A stretch of 64,000 nucleotides of DNA, taken from UBA7672 sp041166025 (GTDB lineage Bacteria; Pseudomonadota; Alphaproteobacteria; Caulobacterales; Hyphomonadaceae). The stretch's first letter is position 1, and each line of letters starts with the position of its first letter. Both the position numbers and the translations under genes were made by a program. The notes under the pieces were generated by a model that did not search any database, had not been told where the DNA came from, and saw nothing but the letters and a program-made list of their open reading frames with translations. Shown in pieces: positions 26,633 to 35,325 of this stretch. Location of the stretch: contig JBEAMJ010000007.1 of assembly GCA_041166025.1 (NCBI GenBank), positions 62,001 through 126,000 of the forward strand, written 5' to 3'.

Positions 26633-27544
26633 ATGGGGTCGATGCAGCCCGCGACCTCTTTTCTGGCGAATGCCCCTCCCCTTGCGCTCGCTGTCACCGG
26701 CGTTCTGCTTGGCTGTGTGATGGACGCCATGGTGAAGCAGCTGGGCTTTACCTACGGCGTCGTGCTGATCGCTACAGCCCGCTACGTTTTTGGATCACTG
26801 TTTGCAGGGGCCGCCGTACTGGCCCTCAACGCTCGCCTGCCGGATCCGGCCGGCATGAAGCGGCATGCGCTTCGCGCGGTCGTCATCACAGCCTGCTCGC
26901 TCTTGTTCTTCAACTGCCTCACCATCCTGCCGATCGCGGAGGCGACCGTGCTGGTGTTCTGCGCGCCACTGATGATCTCGCCCTTGGCGCGCTGGATCCT
27001 CGGCGAGACGATGCGACCAGCGGCGACCGCCGCGCTCGTGGTCGGCTTCATCGGCGTGCTGGTGACCGTGCAGGGTGCGGAAAGCGCAGCCGACACCGCG
27101 CGCCGTGTCGAGGGCATCGCCTCGGGCATTGCGGCCGCAGCGCTCTATGCGCTGTCGATGGTGCTGCTGCGACAGCTCTCGCGGAAGGATGACGCGGTGG
27201 CAGTCGCTTTCCTCAGCAATCTCTTCCCGATGATCTATCTCCTGCCCGTCGCCATCGCGATGGGCGCAGCACCGATGGCGGCCGACCTGCCACTGTTTGC
27301 GCTGACCGGCGCGACCGGGTTCGCGATGTGGTTCATGCTGACCTCCGCCTATTCCCGGTCGCAGGCGCAGAATGTGGCGGCGGCGGAGTACACTGCGCTG
27401 ATCTGGAGCGCGCTGCTCGGCTATGTCTTCTTTGCCGAAGTGCCGCGCTGGCAGGTCTGGGCGGGCGCAGCCGTGGTTGTGGCGGCCGTGATGATGTCAG
27501 CGTGGGATGCGCGCCGGCGCAAGGCGCGCGGGGTTGCCGACTGA
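26633..27544 (+). CDS. EamA/DMT-family transporter
   Basis: 303 residues with about ten hydrophobic helices and two EamA repeats (residues about 12-145 and 155-295), the drug/metabolite transporter architecture. Seen: LIATARYVFGSLFAG in the first half and AEYTALIWSALLGYVFFAEVP in the second, where the last phrase is a family hallmark. These proteins usually export metabolites or amino acids; substrate not assignable. ATG at 26633 or at 26642 could be the start. Divergent from hppA. Confidence 0.87.
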   Translation: MGSMQPATSFLANAPPLALAVTGVLLGCVMDAMVKQLGFTYGVVLIATARYVFGSLFAGAAVLALNARLPDPAGMKRHALRAVVITACSLLFFNCLTILPIAEATVLVFCAPLMISPLARWILGETMRPAATAALVVGFIGVLVTVQGAESAADTARRVEGIASGIAAAALYALSMVLLRQLSRKDDAVAVAFLSNLFPMIYLLPVAIAMGAAPMAADLPLFALTGATGFAMWFMLTSAYSRSQAQNVAAAEYTALIWSALLGYVFFAEVPRWQVWAGAAVVVAAVMMSAWDARRRKARGVAD

Positions 27545-27605
27545 CGGCTTGCCGGGCCCGGCGAACCCCTCCAGCATCCCACCTCAATGGACGCGGAGAC
27601 ACGCC

Positions 27606-28265
27606 ATGAAACGGACGGTCAGACTTGCCACGCTCCTGGCCTCAGGGGCCGCAGCCGCCGGCACAGCGCAGGCGCAGGTGGCCTTAGGCGGCAGCATCGG
27701 CACCACGGGGGTCGCAGTTGAGGCCCAGTTCAAGGTCGCGCCGGGCCTGCATTTGCGCGGCGGATACAACTACTTTCAGTATGAAGCGGACGACACCTAT
27801 GACGGCATCGCCTACGAAGGCGATCTCGACCTCAATACGCTGGGCGCGTTCGTCGACCTCCATCCCTTCGGCAATGGTTTCCTGCTGACCGGCGGCGCCT
27901 ATTTCGGCGAGAAGACGCTGGACCTGCTGGCCACGCCGACCGGCACTGTGCAGATCGGCAATCAGAGCTTCACACCGGCTCAAGTCGGCACGCTGAACAT
28001 GGCCGCGGACCTCGAAGACACCGCGCCGTTCGTCGGCATCGGCTGGGACACCACGTTCGAGAACCCGGGCGTTGCATTCAAATTCATCGCTGGCGCGATG
28101 TTCACCGGCTCGCCGCAGGTCAACCTCACCGCCTCGGGCGGAACGCTCTCGAATGACCCCAACTTCCAGACCCAGCTGGCCCAGGAAGAGCAAAACCTGC
28201 AGAACGACATCGACGCCTACGAGATCTATCCCGTCGTTCAGGCGGGACTGACGCTGTCGTTCTGA
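27606..28265 (+). CDS. Outer-membrane beta-barrel protein, uncharacterised
   Basis: 219 residues. Signal peptide with cleavage expected after AQA near residue 24, then strands such as LHLRGGYNYFQYEADD, GFLLTGGAYFG and FVGIGWDTTF, ending in the aromatic LTLSF typical of outer-membrane barrels. The layout (about eight to ten strands, one long polar loop with many Gln and Asn near residue 190) resembles small OmpW/Omp25-type proteins; no closer family recognised. Followed by a strong hairpin. Confidence 0.75.
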   Translation: MKRTVRLATLLASGAAAAGTAQAQVALGGSIGTTGVAVEAQFKVAPGLHLRGGYNYFQYEADDTYDGIAYEGDLDLNTLGAFVDLHPFGNGFLLTGGAYFGEKTLDLLATPTGTVQIGNQSFTPAQVGTLNMAADLEDTAPFVGIGWDTTFENPGVAFKFIAGAMFTGSPQVNLTASGGTLSNDPNFQTQLAQEEQNLQNDIDAYEIYPVVQAGLTLSF

Positions 28266-28284
28266 GATGCGCCAGGGGTAATGA

Positions 28285-28316
28285 GGAGCGCCCCGCAGTT
28301 TCCTGCGGGGCGCTCC
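28285..28316. terminator. Hairpin between convergent genes
   Basis: Perfect 14-bp stem (GGAGCGCCCCGCAG with its complement) and a TTTC loop, 19 bases after the outer-membrane protein stop and 19 bases beyond the end of the convergent DUF3617 gene. No T-run on either side, but position and strength suggest a bidirectional terminator or 3' end stabiliser. Confidence 0.65.
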
Positions 28317-28335
28317 CATATCTGGCGTTATGCGA

Positions 28336-28833
28336 CTATTGCGGCGCAGCCAGGCCGGGATTTTCGCGGAGGTAGCGTTCCTTCGCCTTGGCGATCTCGG
28401 CCGTCGAGCAGTCGCCCTGGTAGGTGGCGTCGGCCTTCATCGAGAAGCCCGCGGGGATGAAGCCGACCGTGGCGGAACCCTTGGCATTGATCTTCATCGT
28501 GGTGTCGGTGTGCAGGATCGAGGCGTCGGCCTCACCCTTGGTCTTGCCGGTGCACTTGAGCTTGAAGAGGTAGCCGCCCTGGATCGAGCGGACATTGTCG
28601 ACACCGCAGCCTTCCTCGAGGTCGCGGGCCAGCTTCGAAAGCGTGATCCGGGCCTCTTCGGGAATGAGGCACTCGATGTTCTCTTCCTTGATCGGGATGG
28701 CGAGGATGTTGGTTTCCTGCTTCCACAGCCAGCGGCCTGGCTTCACAGAGACGGAACCATCCTTAACGGTGTCGGCGGCGGCTGTGCAGATCGCCAGCGC
28801 GGCGACACCCGCCATGACCAGAAGCTTCTTCAT
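28336..28833 (-). CDS. DUF3617 family periplasmic protein
   Basis: 165 residues. Signal peptide (MKKLLVMAGVAALAICTAAA), then a domain with features of DUF3617: WKQETN near the start of the mature part, the paired cysteines in ENIECLIP and EEGCGVDN, and KLKCTGKTKGEADA. Such proteins are common in alphaproteobacteria and have no known function. AGGAG eight bases before the ATG at 28833 supports this start over an upstream ATG at 28899. Single gene. Confidence 0.75.
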   Translation of the reverse strand: MKKLLVMAGVAALAICTAAADTVKDGSVSVKPGRWLWKQETNILAIPIKEENIECLIPEEARITLSKLARDLEEGCGVDNVRSIQGGYLFKLKCTGKTKGEADASILHTDTTMKINAKGSATVGFIPAGFSMKADATYQGDCSTAEIAKAKERYLRENPGLAAPQ

Positions 28834-28932
28834 CTCACGTCTCCTAACGCCCGCGGCGAAACCAGCGCCGTCCAGATCCACATTAGCGCGTTCCCACATG
28901 AACGCGGCCCGAATGAGGCGGCCTACTTTCGG

Positions 28933-29637
28933 TCATGATCCGGCCCAATCGCGGCGCCGGATGGGCATCAGGGCCATCAGCAGCGCACCTGCCAGATAAC
29001 CACCGGCATGCGCCTCCCAGGCGATGAAGGCGCCCATGAGCGAGGGGCCGGCCACCACCAGAAGGGCATTCGCCAGCGCAAACGCGAGCGTGATGCCAAG
29101 AAAATGGCGAGACCACAACGCATGCTTGCCCCCGTTGTGGTCGAGCAGGAAAACCGCAGCGAACAGGCCGGACGTGCCACCCGAGGCGCCGATCGCATAG
29201 GGCGAGGCGACATCCGTCATCGCGAGATAGAGGGCCGAGCCGCCGATCACCGCGCCCACAAACAGCAGCATGAAGAGCGCCGCGCCGCGTATGCCTTCGC
29301 CGAGCGCGCGCGCAACCGGCGCGCCGAGCGCGAGCAGCATCATCGAATTGACGATAACGTGGAACCAGTCGGCGTGGAGCAGCGCGCTGGAGGCCAGCGT
29401 CAGCAAGCCGGAGAGAGCATCGGGATAGACCTTGGGCGAACCCGCCGGCGCCCAGAAACGCTCCGGTGCGAGCGCGAAATCATAGGCAATGGCCATGCGC
29501 TCGCTGAAGGATGCGAACTCGTACGCCGCATGCAGGCCGAGCAGCGCGAGCGTCATCAGGATGACGACAAGCGGCGCGTTGATGATCGGCGGCTGCTTTT
29601 CGCGCTGGGCTGGTTCTGCGGCGGTGTCGTCAGGCAT
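28933..29637 (-). CDS. Rhomboid-family intramembrane serine protease
   Basis: 234 residues, six membrane helices. The catalytic dyad is visible: Ser152 in GASGGTSG and His210 in EAHAGGYLAG; the HxxxN motif in HVIVNSMMLLALG provides the oxyanion-hole Asn97. Rhomboids cleave membrane-anchored substrates within or near the bilayer. The ATG at 29637 gives a normal short cytoplasmic head (MPDDTAAEPA). The upstream acetyltransferase gene ends at 29683, 45 bases before it on the same strand, so the two may be cotranscribed. Confidence 0.9.
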   Translation of the reverse strand: MPDDTAAEPAQREKQPPIINAPLVVILMTLALLGLHAAYEFASFSERMAIAYDFALAPERFWAPAGSPKVYPDALSGLLTLASSALLHADWFHVIVNSMMLLALGAPVARALGEGIRGAALFMLLFVGAVIGGSALYLAMTDVASPYAIGASGGTSGLFAAVFLLDHNGGKHALWSRHFLGITLAFALANALLVVAGPSLMGAFIAWEAHAGGYLAGALLMALMPIRRRDWAGS

Positions 29638-29682
29638 TGGAGGAAGATGGCGTCTCGCGTGCGCGGCGGCAAGCACGCGCCA

Positions 29683-30267
29683 TCACAGGGCCTTGCCCAT
29701 CCTGACGCCGGGGACATCGACACCGTCCTTCGAGGCGGCGACGATGCGCTCGATGTCTGTGTAGCCGCAGGCGCGGTAGAGCGGCTCGCCTGACACGGTG
29801 GCCATCAGTTCGACAGACCTGAAGCCGGCCGCGCGCGCGGCGCTCTCGCATAGATCGAGGATGAGGCGGCCGACGCCGCGGCGGGCGAAATCCGGATGTG
29901 TGTACATGGCGCGCACGCGGGCGGCGTCCTTCGCGATGTCGAGCAGGGCGGCGTTGCGCTGTGCGGTGGAGTGGTCGCCGCCATAGAGCGTCGCGCGTCT
30001 CGACCAGCCGCCGCACCCAGCAAGCCGACTGCCCTCTTCCACCAGGAAATAGGTCCGGTCCGCGATCAGCTGAGTGTCGAGCCCCATGATCGATCTGGAA
30101 AGTTCGATCTGCGCGGGGTCGAGATACGCCTTCAGGTGCTCCGCGATCGCGACATCCATCAGGGTGCGAATGGCCGGCAGGTCAGCTTCGGTGGCCAGGC
30201 GGTGGGTGAACAACGCGGAACTCCGCTCATAAAGACAATCCGTGCTGCTCTTGATAGCATCAGACAA
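29683..30267 (-). CDS. GNAT-family acetyltransferase
   Basis: 194 residues. GNAT fold: N-terminal strand HRLATEADLPAIRTLM, acetyl-CoA-binding loop MYTHPDFARRGVGRLILD (R-x-x-G-x-G/A type) and the C-terminal GFRSVELMATVSGEPLYRACGYTDIER. Transfers an acyl group to an amine; substrate unknown. Start at 30267 follows from the available ATG; a shorter start is possible because the first 20 residues are not part of the domain. Confidence 0.88.
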   Translation of the reverse strand: MSDAIKSSTDCLYERSSALFTHRLATEADLPAIRTLMDVAIAEHLKAYLDPAQIELSRSIMGLDTQLIADRTYFLVEEGSRLAGCGGWSRRATLYGGDHSTAQRNAALLDIAKDAARVRAMYTHPDFARRGVGRLILDLCESAARAAGFRSVELMATVSGEPLYRACGYTDIERIVAASKDGVDVPGVRMGKAL

Positions 30268-30305
30268 GCGAATGAGGCAGTCTGGTCATTTGCAGGGAGG
30301 GGGCC

Positions 30306-31376
30306 ATGAAGCCTCGCGCGATCCTCGGCGGGCTTGTGCTGCTTGCGGCGCTGTGCGCCTCGCCCGCGTCCGCCCAGCGCGCCTCAGAGGACGACGCTGC
30401 CTTTGAGCGGGCGCTGGACATCGTGGGCGACGATCCGGCCGGCGCGCGGAAGCTGATTGAGCCACTGGCGGACAAGGGCGATGGCGAGGCGCTGAATTTT
30501 CTGGCGACCCTGATCGAGTACGGCGGACCCGACTGGGAGCCGAATGGAGAACGCGCACGCGAACTGCGCGAAGCAGCCTTCCGGGCGGGATCAAAGACTG
30601 CCGCGATGAATATCGCAATCGATCTGATGATGGATCAGGATGCAGACCACTCGCGAGCGATCGACCTCCTTAGGTTCGCCGACACGGAAGAGAAGCTGAG
30701 GGCTGTGACCGCCCATCCCTGGGGTCGCGCCTACATGTTTGGCTGGGGCGTGCCGCAGGACATGAAAAGGGGCGTGGCCTATCTGGAAGCCTTCGTGGCG
30801 CAGTCTCATGACGACGGCATGATGCAATCAGACGCCAACTACCTGATCGGACGCGCGTATCAGAATGGATGGGAGGTGCCGGTCGACGAAGGGCGGGCAT
30901 TTGACCACATGCGCAAGGCGGCGGATGGAGGCGATCGTCGCGCGCAATGGCATGCAGCGATGATGATCATCCAGGGCAAGGGCGCAGAGGTCAACGAGGA
31001 AGAGGCCTACGCACTCGTCAAGAAGTCGTCAGAAGCCGGCTATACGGATGGAATGATCTCGCGCGCTGTCATGCTGGCGACCGGACAGGGCGTTAAGGAA
31101 GACGATGAAGCTGCACGCGACTGGTATTTCAGGGCAGCTCAGGAACACTCCGCGCACGCCTTGCGCGGCTTGGGCATGATGCTGGTGATAGGCGAGGGAG
31201 GCGAAGCGTATCCGGCACTGGGCTTCGCTCTACTCCAGCTCGCTGCCGAGGCCGGCGAGGAGAACGCAACAACCCTCCTTGAACGGTTCAAACAAGATAT
31301 GCCTCCGCAAGAGGACATCGCGGACGCCCGGCAGGCGTGGGTTGCCGATATGGGGACGCCCGATCCTGTCGAATGA
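30306..31376 (+). CDS. Sel1-repeat (TPR-like) periplasmic protein
   Basis: 356 residues. Signal peptide ending near ASAQR (residue 25), followed by six to seven Sel1-like repeats of about 36 residues (for example AYMFGWGVPQDMKRGVAYLEAF, LIGRAYQNGWEVPVDEGRAF, VMLATGQGVKEDDEAARDWY). Sel1 proteins are helical solenoids that mediate protein interactions, often in envelope assembly or signalling. Partner unknown. GGGAGG precedes the ATG at a short spacing. Divergent from the acetyltransferase gene. Confidence 0.82.
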   Translation: MKPRAILGGLVLLAALCASPASAQRASEDDAAFERALDIVGDDPAGARKLIEPLADKGDGEALNFLATLIEYGGPDWEPNGERARELREAAFRAGSKTAAMNIAIDLMMDQDADHSRAIDLLRFADTEEKLRAVTAHPWGRAYMFGWGVPQDMKRGVAYLEAFVAQSHDDGMMQSDANYLIGRAYQNGWEVPVDEGRAFDHMRKAADGGDRRAQWHAAMMIIQGKGAEVNEEEAYALVKKSSEAGYTDGMISRAVMLATGQGVKEDDEAARDWYFRAAQEHSAHALRGLGMMLVIGEGGEAYPALGFALLQLAAEAGEENATTLLERFKQDMPPQEDIADARQAWVADMGTPDPVE

Positions 31377-31459
31377 GGTCGCACCCAAGTTTGCACTTCG
31401 CAGGTTTGCGCAGGCATGCGGAAATGCTGGTGACCGTCGGTGCAGGATATTGAGCAGGA

Positions 31460-32122
31460 GTGAGGCAACTGGCGCTGGCAGCCGGCGCAGATTGGCTCTC
31501 GGGGTGCTCGCCCCCAGCTCCGGCCACAGGTCAAGCGGCGCCGGCCAGCGAGAAACCGCCGGGTGTCGGGACACTCGCCGCCGTGCCAACGCCGCCGGCC
31601 AGCCTCGCCGAAGCGATGCCGGGGTGCACATGGGGCGAGCTGCGGGGCGCGGGTGTTTCGATGTGGCGCTTCACCTGTTTCTACGACAACAAGCCTTATG
31701 AGGCCGACGCGGCGCTGCCGGGGATCGTTGAAGTGTTGACGGGCCCTGAGACAAAGGCCGTTCAGCGATTCCCGGTCATGCAGCTGTTCGAGATTTCCGC
31801 AGGCGCCGACATGGCCTCGATCCTGCCGACGGTTCGAGCGGCATCACCTGCGCCGGGCAACGTGGAATGCGCATTTGCGCCGTCTGAAACGAGCTCGGGC
31901 CAGTTTGAATTGCAAGCGACGGGCGCGCTGGCCGAGCGGTATCGGCTGGTCCTCAACGGCACGGCGGACGAACGAACGCTGCCGTGCGGGATGCTGGGAC
32001 CGTCCGAGGGCGGGCAGAGGCTGTTCTTCCCCCTGCCCGGGTCGGCGACGAAAATCGCGGTGGTGTTCATGCCGTCCGACCTTGCGGTGTTCGATCCGGA
32101 CACGATCAGGGCGGCGGAGTAG
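31460..32122 (+). CDS. Putative lipoprotein, uncharacterised
   Basis: 220 residues. The start MRQLALAAGADWLSGC offers a short lipoprotein signal with LSGC at residues 13-16, although the hydrophobic stretch is weak. The following 35 residues are Pro/Ala-rich; the mature domain has several Cys (PGCTWGE, FTCFYDN, VECAF, LPCGML) that could form two disulfides, consistent with a periplasmic protein. No family recognised. Lies 83 bases after the Sel1 gene on the same strand. Confidence 0.6.
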   Translation: MRQLALAAGADWLSGCSPPAPATGQAAPASEKPPGVGTLAAVPTPPASLAEAMPGCTWGELRGAGVSMWRFTCFYDNKPYEADAALPGIVEVLTGPETKAVQRFPVMQLFEISAGADMASILPTVRAASPAPGNVECAFAPSETSSGQFELQATGALAERYRLVLNGTADERTLPCGMLGPSEGGQRLFFPLPGSATKIAVVFMPSDLAVFDPDTIRAAE

Positions 32123-32155
32123 AGAACGGCCGGTTGCCGATTTGGTCAGAACAAC

Positions 32156-32533
32156 TCAGCGTTCCTTGTTCCGCCGGTACCACCGAACGAGAAGATAGCT
32201 CGACTGAATCGCCATGAACCCGACGGGCAGCAGGATCGCAATTGCCAGGACATCGACGTGTTGGTCCATCAATCTCGCGAACGATTCAATCGTCGCAGCC
32301 GCTATCACCCCAAAGCAACCCATCCTCACCACACGCGCGGCTCGTGGATGGTTCACAAACCATCGAAGACGACGCATGTTGATTGTCAAAATGATCATGA
32401 GCGCTGGCAATGCCGCGGCAGCCAGTATCGCCGACAGGATCATCGGCGAAAGATCGCCTCCTGGATTCCAAGCGCGCTGAGAGGTGATGGTGACCACAAG
32501 GATCGTGAACAGAGCGATCAAAAGCCTATTCAC
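32156..32533 (-). CDS. Small membrane protein, uncharacterised
   Basis: 125 residues with four hydrophobic segments (about residues 3-18, 28-51, 70-84 and 94-113) and a basic C-terminus (VRWYRRNKER). GC content and codon use look lower than in neighbouring genes, so it could be a recent acquisition. No family recognised. It lies 25 bases beyond the ilvC stop on the same strand. Confidence 0.5.
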   Translation of the reverse strand: MNRLLIALFTILVVTITSQRAWNPGGDLSPMILSAILAAAALPALMIILTINMRRLRWFVNHPRAARVVRMGCFGVIAAATIESFARLMDQHVDVLAIAILLPVGFMAIQSSYLLVRWYRRNKER

Positions 32534-32558
32534 GCCCCTCGCCCCTGACCGCTCAAGC

Positions 32559-33578
32559 CTAGTTCCGCTTCCTGTCCACCAGCCGGTTCGACTTCGACCA
32601 TTGCATCATGGCGCGGAGCTTCTCGCCGACTTCCTCGATCGGGTGGTTGCTCATCTTGTTGCGCATCGCCTGGAAGCTTGGCGCTCCGGCCTGATTCTCG
32701 AGCACCCAGTCGCGGGCGAAGCGACCCTGCTGGATGTCTTCCAGCACCTTCTTCATCTCGGCCTTGGTCTGCGAGGTGATGATGCGCGGGCCGGTGACAT
32801 ACTCGCCGAACTCGGCGGTGTTGGAGATCGAGTAGTTCATGTTGGCAATGCCGCCTTCATAGATCAGGTCGACGATCAGCTTCACTTCATGCAGGCATTC
32901 GAAATACGCCATCTCGGGCGCGTAGCCCGCCTCGACCAGCGTTTCGTAGCCGGCCTTGATCAGCTCGACGAGACCGCCGCAGAGCACGGCCTGCTCGCCA
33001 AAGAGGTCGGTCTCTGTCTCCTCGCGGAACGAGGTCTGGATGACGCCGGCGCGCGTGTTGCCGATGGCTTTCGAGTAGGAGAGCGCAACGGCCTGAGCGA
33101 CGCCCGAGGCGTCCTGGTGGATGGCGATGAGGCCGGGAAGGCCCCTTCCCTGCTGATACTGGTTACGCAGCGTGTGGCCGGGGCCCTTCGGCGCTGAAAG
33201 AGAGACATCCATGTCAGCGCGCGGACGGATGAGGCCGTAATGGATGTTGAAGCCGTGGCCGAACATCAGGTGCTGGCCCTTGCGCGTGTGCGGCTCGATC
33301 TCGTTGGCGTAGAGTACGGCCTGCTTCTCGTCAGGCACGAGGATCATCATCACGTCAGCCCACTTTGCGGCTTCTGTGGGCGAGACCACCTTGAGGCCTT
33401 CCTGCTCGGCCTTGGGCTTCGAGCCGGAGTTCGCCTGCAGGCCAACGACGAGGTCCTTCACGCCGCTCTCGCGCAGGTTGAGCGCATGGGCGTGGCCCTG
33501 GCTGCCATAGCCGATAACTGCGACTTTCTTCGACTGGATGATCGAAAGATCGGCGTCGGCTTCGTAGTAGACTTTCAT
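32559..33578 (-). CDS. ilvC: Ketol-acid reductoisomerase (class I)
   Basis: 339 residues, the normal length for the short class I enzyme. Rossmann motif VIGYGSQGHAHALNLR (NADPH binding), then the knotted C-terminal domain with HEVKLIVDLIYEGG and metal-ligand Glu/Asp residues. It converts acetolactate to 2,3-dihydroxyisovalerate for valine, leucine and isoleucine synthesis. The ATG at 33578 is preferred because AAGGG lies eight bases before it; ATG at 33584 is too close to that site. Last ilv gene of the operon, with an 81-base gap after the NTF2-like gene. Confidence 0.95.
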   Translation of the reverse strand: MKVYYEADADLSIIQSKKVAVIGYGSQGHAHALNLRESGVKDLVVGLQANSGSKPKAEQEGLKVVSPTEAAKWADVMMILVPDEKQAVLYANEIEPHTRKGQHLMFGHGFNIHYGLIRPRADMDVSLSAPKGPGHTLRNQYQQGRGLPGLIAIHQDASGVAQAVALSYSKAIGNTRAGVIQTSFREETETDLFGEQAVLCGGLVELIKAGYETLVEAGYAPEMAYFECLHEVKLIVDLIYEGGIANMNYSISNTAEFGEYVTGPRIITSQTKAEMKKVLEDIQQGRFARDWVLENQAGAPSFQAMRNKMSNHPIEEVGEKLRAMMQWSKSNRLVDRKRN

Positions 33579-33659
33579 CGTCATTGCCCTTGGGTGGTTG
33601 GGCCGCCCCATACGCGAACGGCCGATGGTCGAAAACTCAATTCGGTGTTTTTTCCAGCA

Positions 33660-34187
33660 TCAGCCGGGCCGCCCTTCCGGGTCAGGCACATTGCTCGGCT
33701 GCACGGCGGGATCCGGGACGCTCATGTCCATCGTGGCCTTGAGCTCGCCCTTGTCGTCCCTGCTCCAGACCGTGACATAGCGGCCCTTCTCGATGGTCTC
33801 GGCCCCCATGCTGATGGTGTAGAGGCCGGTGGTGACGGCGAGGTCGCCCGAGGCTGCGCCATGGCCGCCATCCGGCGCCCAGGCGATCGCGAAATCAGGC
33901 GGGGACTGAGCAAAGCCGGCGGCGATCGCCTCTGCGCCTTTCACGACCCCGCCCGGCTGCAGGAACTGGCTGTCGGTCGGGTGCATGTATTTGAGAAAGG
34001 CTGCCTTCGGACCCTCCGCCTTGGCCATGGCGGCGAAGTCGCGGTCGGCCTGCATGGCGGCTTCCAGCGTCTTCTCCGGCGTGCCGCCGACATCGACGGT
34101 CAGGCCAACATCGGTTGAGGCCGAACAGGCCACGGTGAGCGCGAGCAGAACCGCGCTGAATGCGTGGCGAAAAGCGTTGCGTTTCAT
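33660..34187 (-). CDS. NTF2-like/DUF4440 secreted protein
   Basis: 175 residues. Signal-like N-terminus (MKRNAFRHAFSAVLLALTVAC), with a possible but weak lipobox. The mature part resembles the SnoaL/DUF4440 cone-fold: LEAAMQADRDFAAMAKAEGPKAAFLKYM, GAEAIAAGF and a C-terminal GRYVTVWSRDDKGELKATMD. Such domains bind small molecules or act as simple enzymes; function unknown here. Its ATG overlaps the ilvN stop by four bases, so it is translated with the ilv operon. Confidence 0.7.
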   Translation of the reverse strand: MKRNAFRHAFSAVLLALTVACSASTDVGLTVDVGGTPEKTLEAAMQADRDFAAMAKAEGPKAAFLKYMHPTDSQFLQPGGVVKGAEAIAAGFAQSPPDFAIAWAPDGGHGAASGDLAVTTGLYTISMGAETIEKGRYVTVWSRDDKGELKATMDMSVPDPAVQPSNVPDPEGRPG

Positions 34188-34777
34188 CCTGCCTTCTCCT
34201 TGCCCCTCTGGATGGACAATACACCCGTGCGCGAGACCTCGACGAGGCCCAGGGGGCGCATGAGTTCGACAAACTGGTCGATCTTCTGGCTCGCGCCTGT
34301 CACCTCGAAGATGAAGCTCTCATTGGTCGTGTCGATCACGCGAGCGCGGAAGATTTCGGAGATGCGGAGGGATTCCACGCGCTTTTCCCCTGTTCCCGCG
34401 ACTTTCACCAGCGCCAGCTCGCGCTCGATGCCGCCTGTCGAATTGGTGACGTCGATCACCTTGATGACGGGCACGAGACGCAGCAGCTGCTGCTCGATCT
34501 GCTCGAGAACGTGGTTGGTGCCGGAGGTAACGATGGTGATGCGCGACTGGTGGGCGTTGCGGTCGATCTCGGCCACGGTGAGCGATTCGATGTTGTAGCC
34601 GCGCGCGGAAAACAGGCCGACGACACGGGCGAGGACGCCAGGCTCGTTGTCGACGATGCAGGCCAGGGTACGCTTTTCCTCGCCCTCGTCGGCATGGGTC
34701 ATGTCATAGGCGGAGGCGGGGTCTTCGCGGACGCCGGACCTGGCCGGAGCGCGTGGGCGGGCGGGGCGAGCCATCAT
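34184..34777 (-). CDS. ilvN: Acetolactate synthase regulatory subunit
   Basis: 197 residues. An N-terminal extension of about 35 residues precedes the ACT domain (RTLACIVDNEPGVLARVVGLFSARGYNIESL), followed by the C-terminal domain ending FVELMRPLGLVEVSRTGVLS. It binds valine and restrains the catalytic subunit IlvB. Unusually, it is separated from ilvB by two unrelated genes. Its start overlaps the stop of the upstream gene by four bases and its stop overlaps the next start by four. Confidence 0.93.
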   Translation of the reverse strand: MMARPARPRAPARSGVREDPASAYDMTHADEGEEKRTLACIVDNEPGVLARVVGLFSARGYNIESLTVAEIDRNAHQSRITIVTSGTNHVLEQIEQQLLRLVPVIKVIDVTNSTGGIERELALVKVAGTGEKRVESLRISEIFRARVIDTTNESFIFEVTGASQKIDQFVELMRPLGLVEVSRTGVLSIQRGKEKAG

Positions 34778-35325
34778 GTGAGCTCCTTCATGTTCTGGCC
34801 ACGGCGGACGGGGTCAACCGACGTGAAGATTTCCGCCATGAACTTGCGGCGATGCGAGGTCAACTTCTCGCTGCTCGCCCCATCCGGCCCAGGCGCAGAG
34901 CCGGCGGCGTCTATGATCGCGTAGGCGTCGACCAGCACGTCGAGCGCAGGATGGCGACGGCCCTGAAAGCCTGCCTCCTTCTCCTTGCCATAATCGCCGT
35001 CTTCGCGATTTGGGAAGAAGAGACGGCCCCGGTCGATCAGGGCGGAGAGGTCTGCCCGCACGCCGGATCGGCGTCCGCGGAACTCAGCGTCGTTGTATGA
35101 CATGCCCTTCTCGACAAGCATTTCCTGTGCGCTGGCAAGCAGCCGGACCACCTCGTTCGACCAGGCGATGACATCGCTGTCGTGCGCCATCTTCATGGCC
35201 ACGCGATTGCGCTTCTCCTGGCGCGCAACGAGCGAGAGATTGAGAAAGAAGGACACCAGCGCAATCACGCCGGAGACGATTGCAAGCCACTGCTCGATGC
35301 TGACGCTTTCGAAGAAGGCCTGCAT
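34774..35325 (-). CDS. Membrane-anchored protein inside the ilv operon, uncharacterised
   Basis: 183 residues. One hydrophobic helix near the N-terminus (LAIVSGVIALVSFFLNLSLVA, split about residues 15-35), then a basic, helical cytoplasmic part with DSDVIAWSNEVVRLLASAQE. No family recognised; the topology resembles small DUF4760-type proteins. ATG at 35325 overlaps the TGA of the upstream lipoprotein gene, and its own stop overlaps ilvN, so it is tightly coupled on both sides. This suggests function or regulation linked to the operon, but nothing in the sequence points to an acetolactate synthase role. Confidence 0.7.
   Translation of the reverse strand: MQAFFESVSIEQWLAIVSGVIALVSFFLNLSLVARQEKRNRVAMKMAHDSDVIAWSNEVVRLLASAQEMLVEKGMSYNDAEFRGRRSGVRADLSALIDRGRLFFPNREDGDYGKEKEAGFQGRRHPALDVLVDAYAIIDAAGSAPGPDGASSEKLTSHRRKFMAEIFTSVDPVRRGQNMKELT

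Noticed and set aside
33579..33659. Search for a leader peptide in front of ilvC
   Set aside because: Only 81 bases to the previous gene; the single short frame (seven residues) lacks branched-chain codons and there is no terminator.
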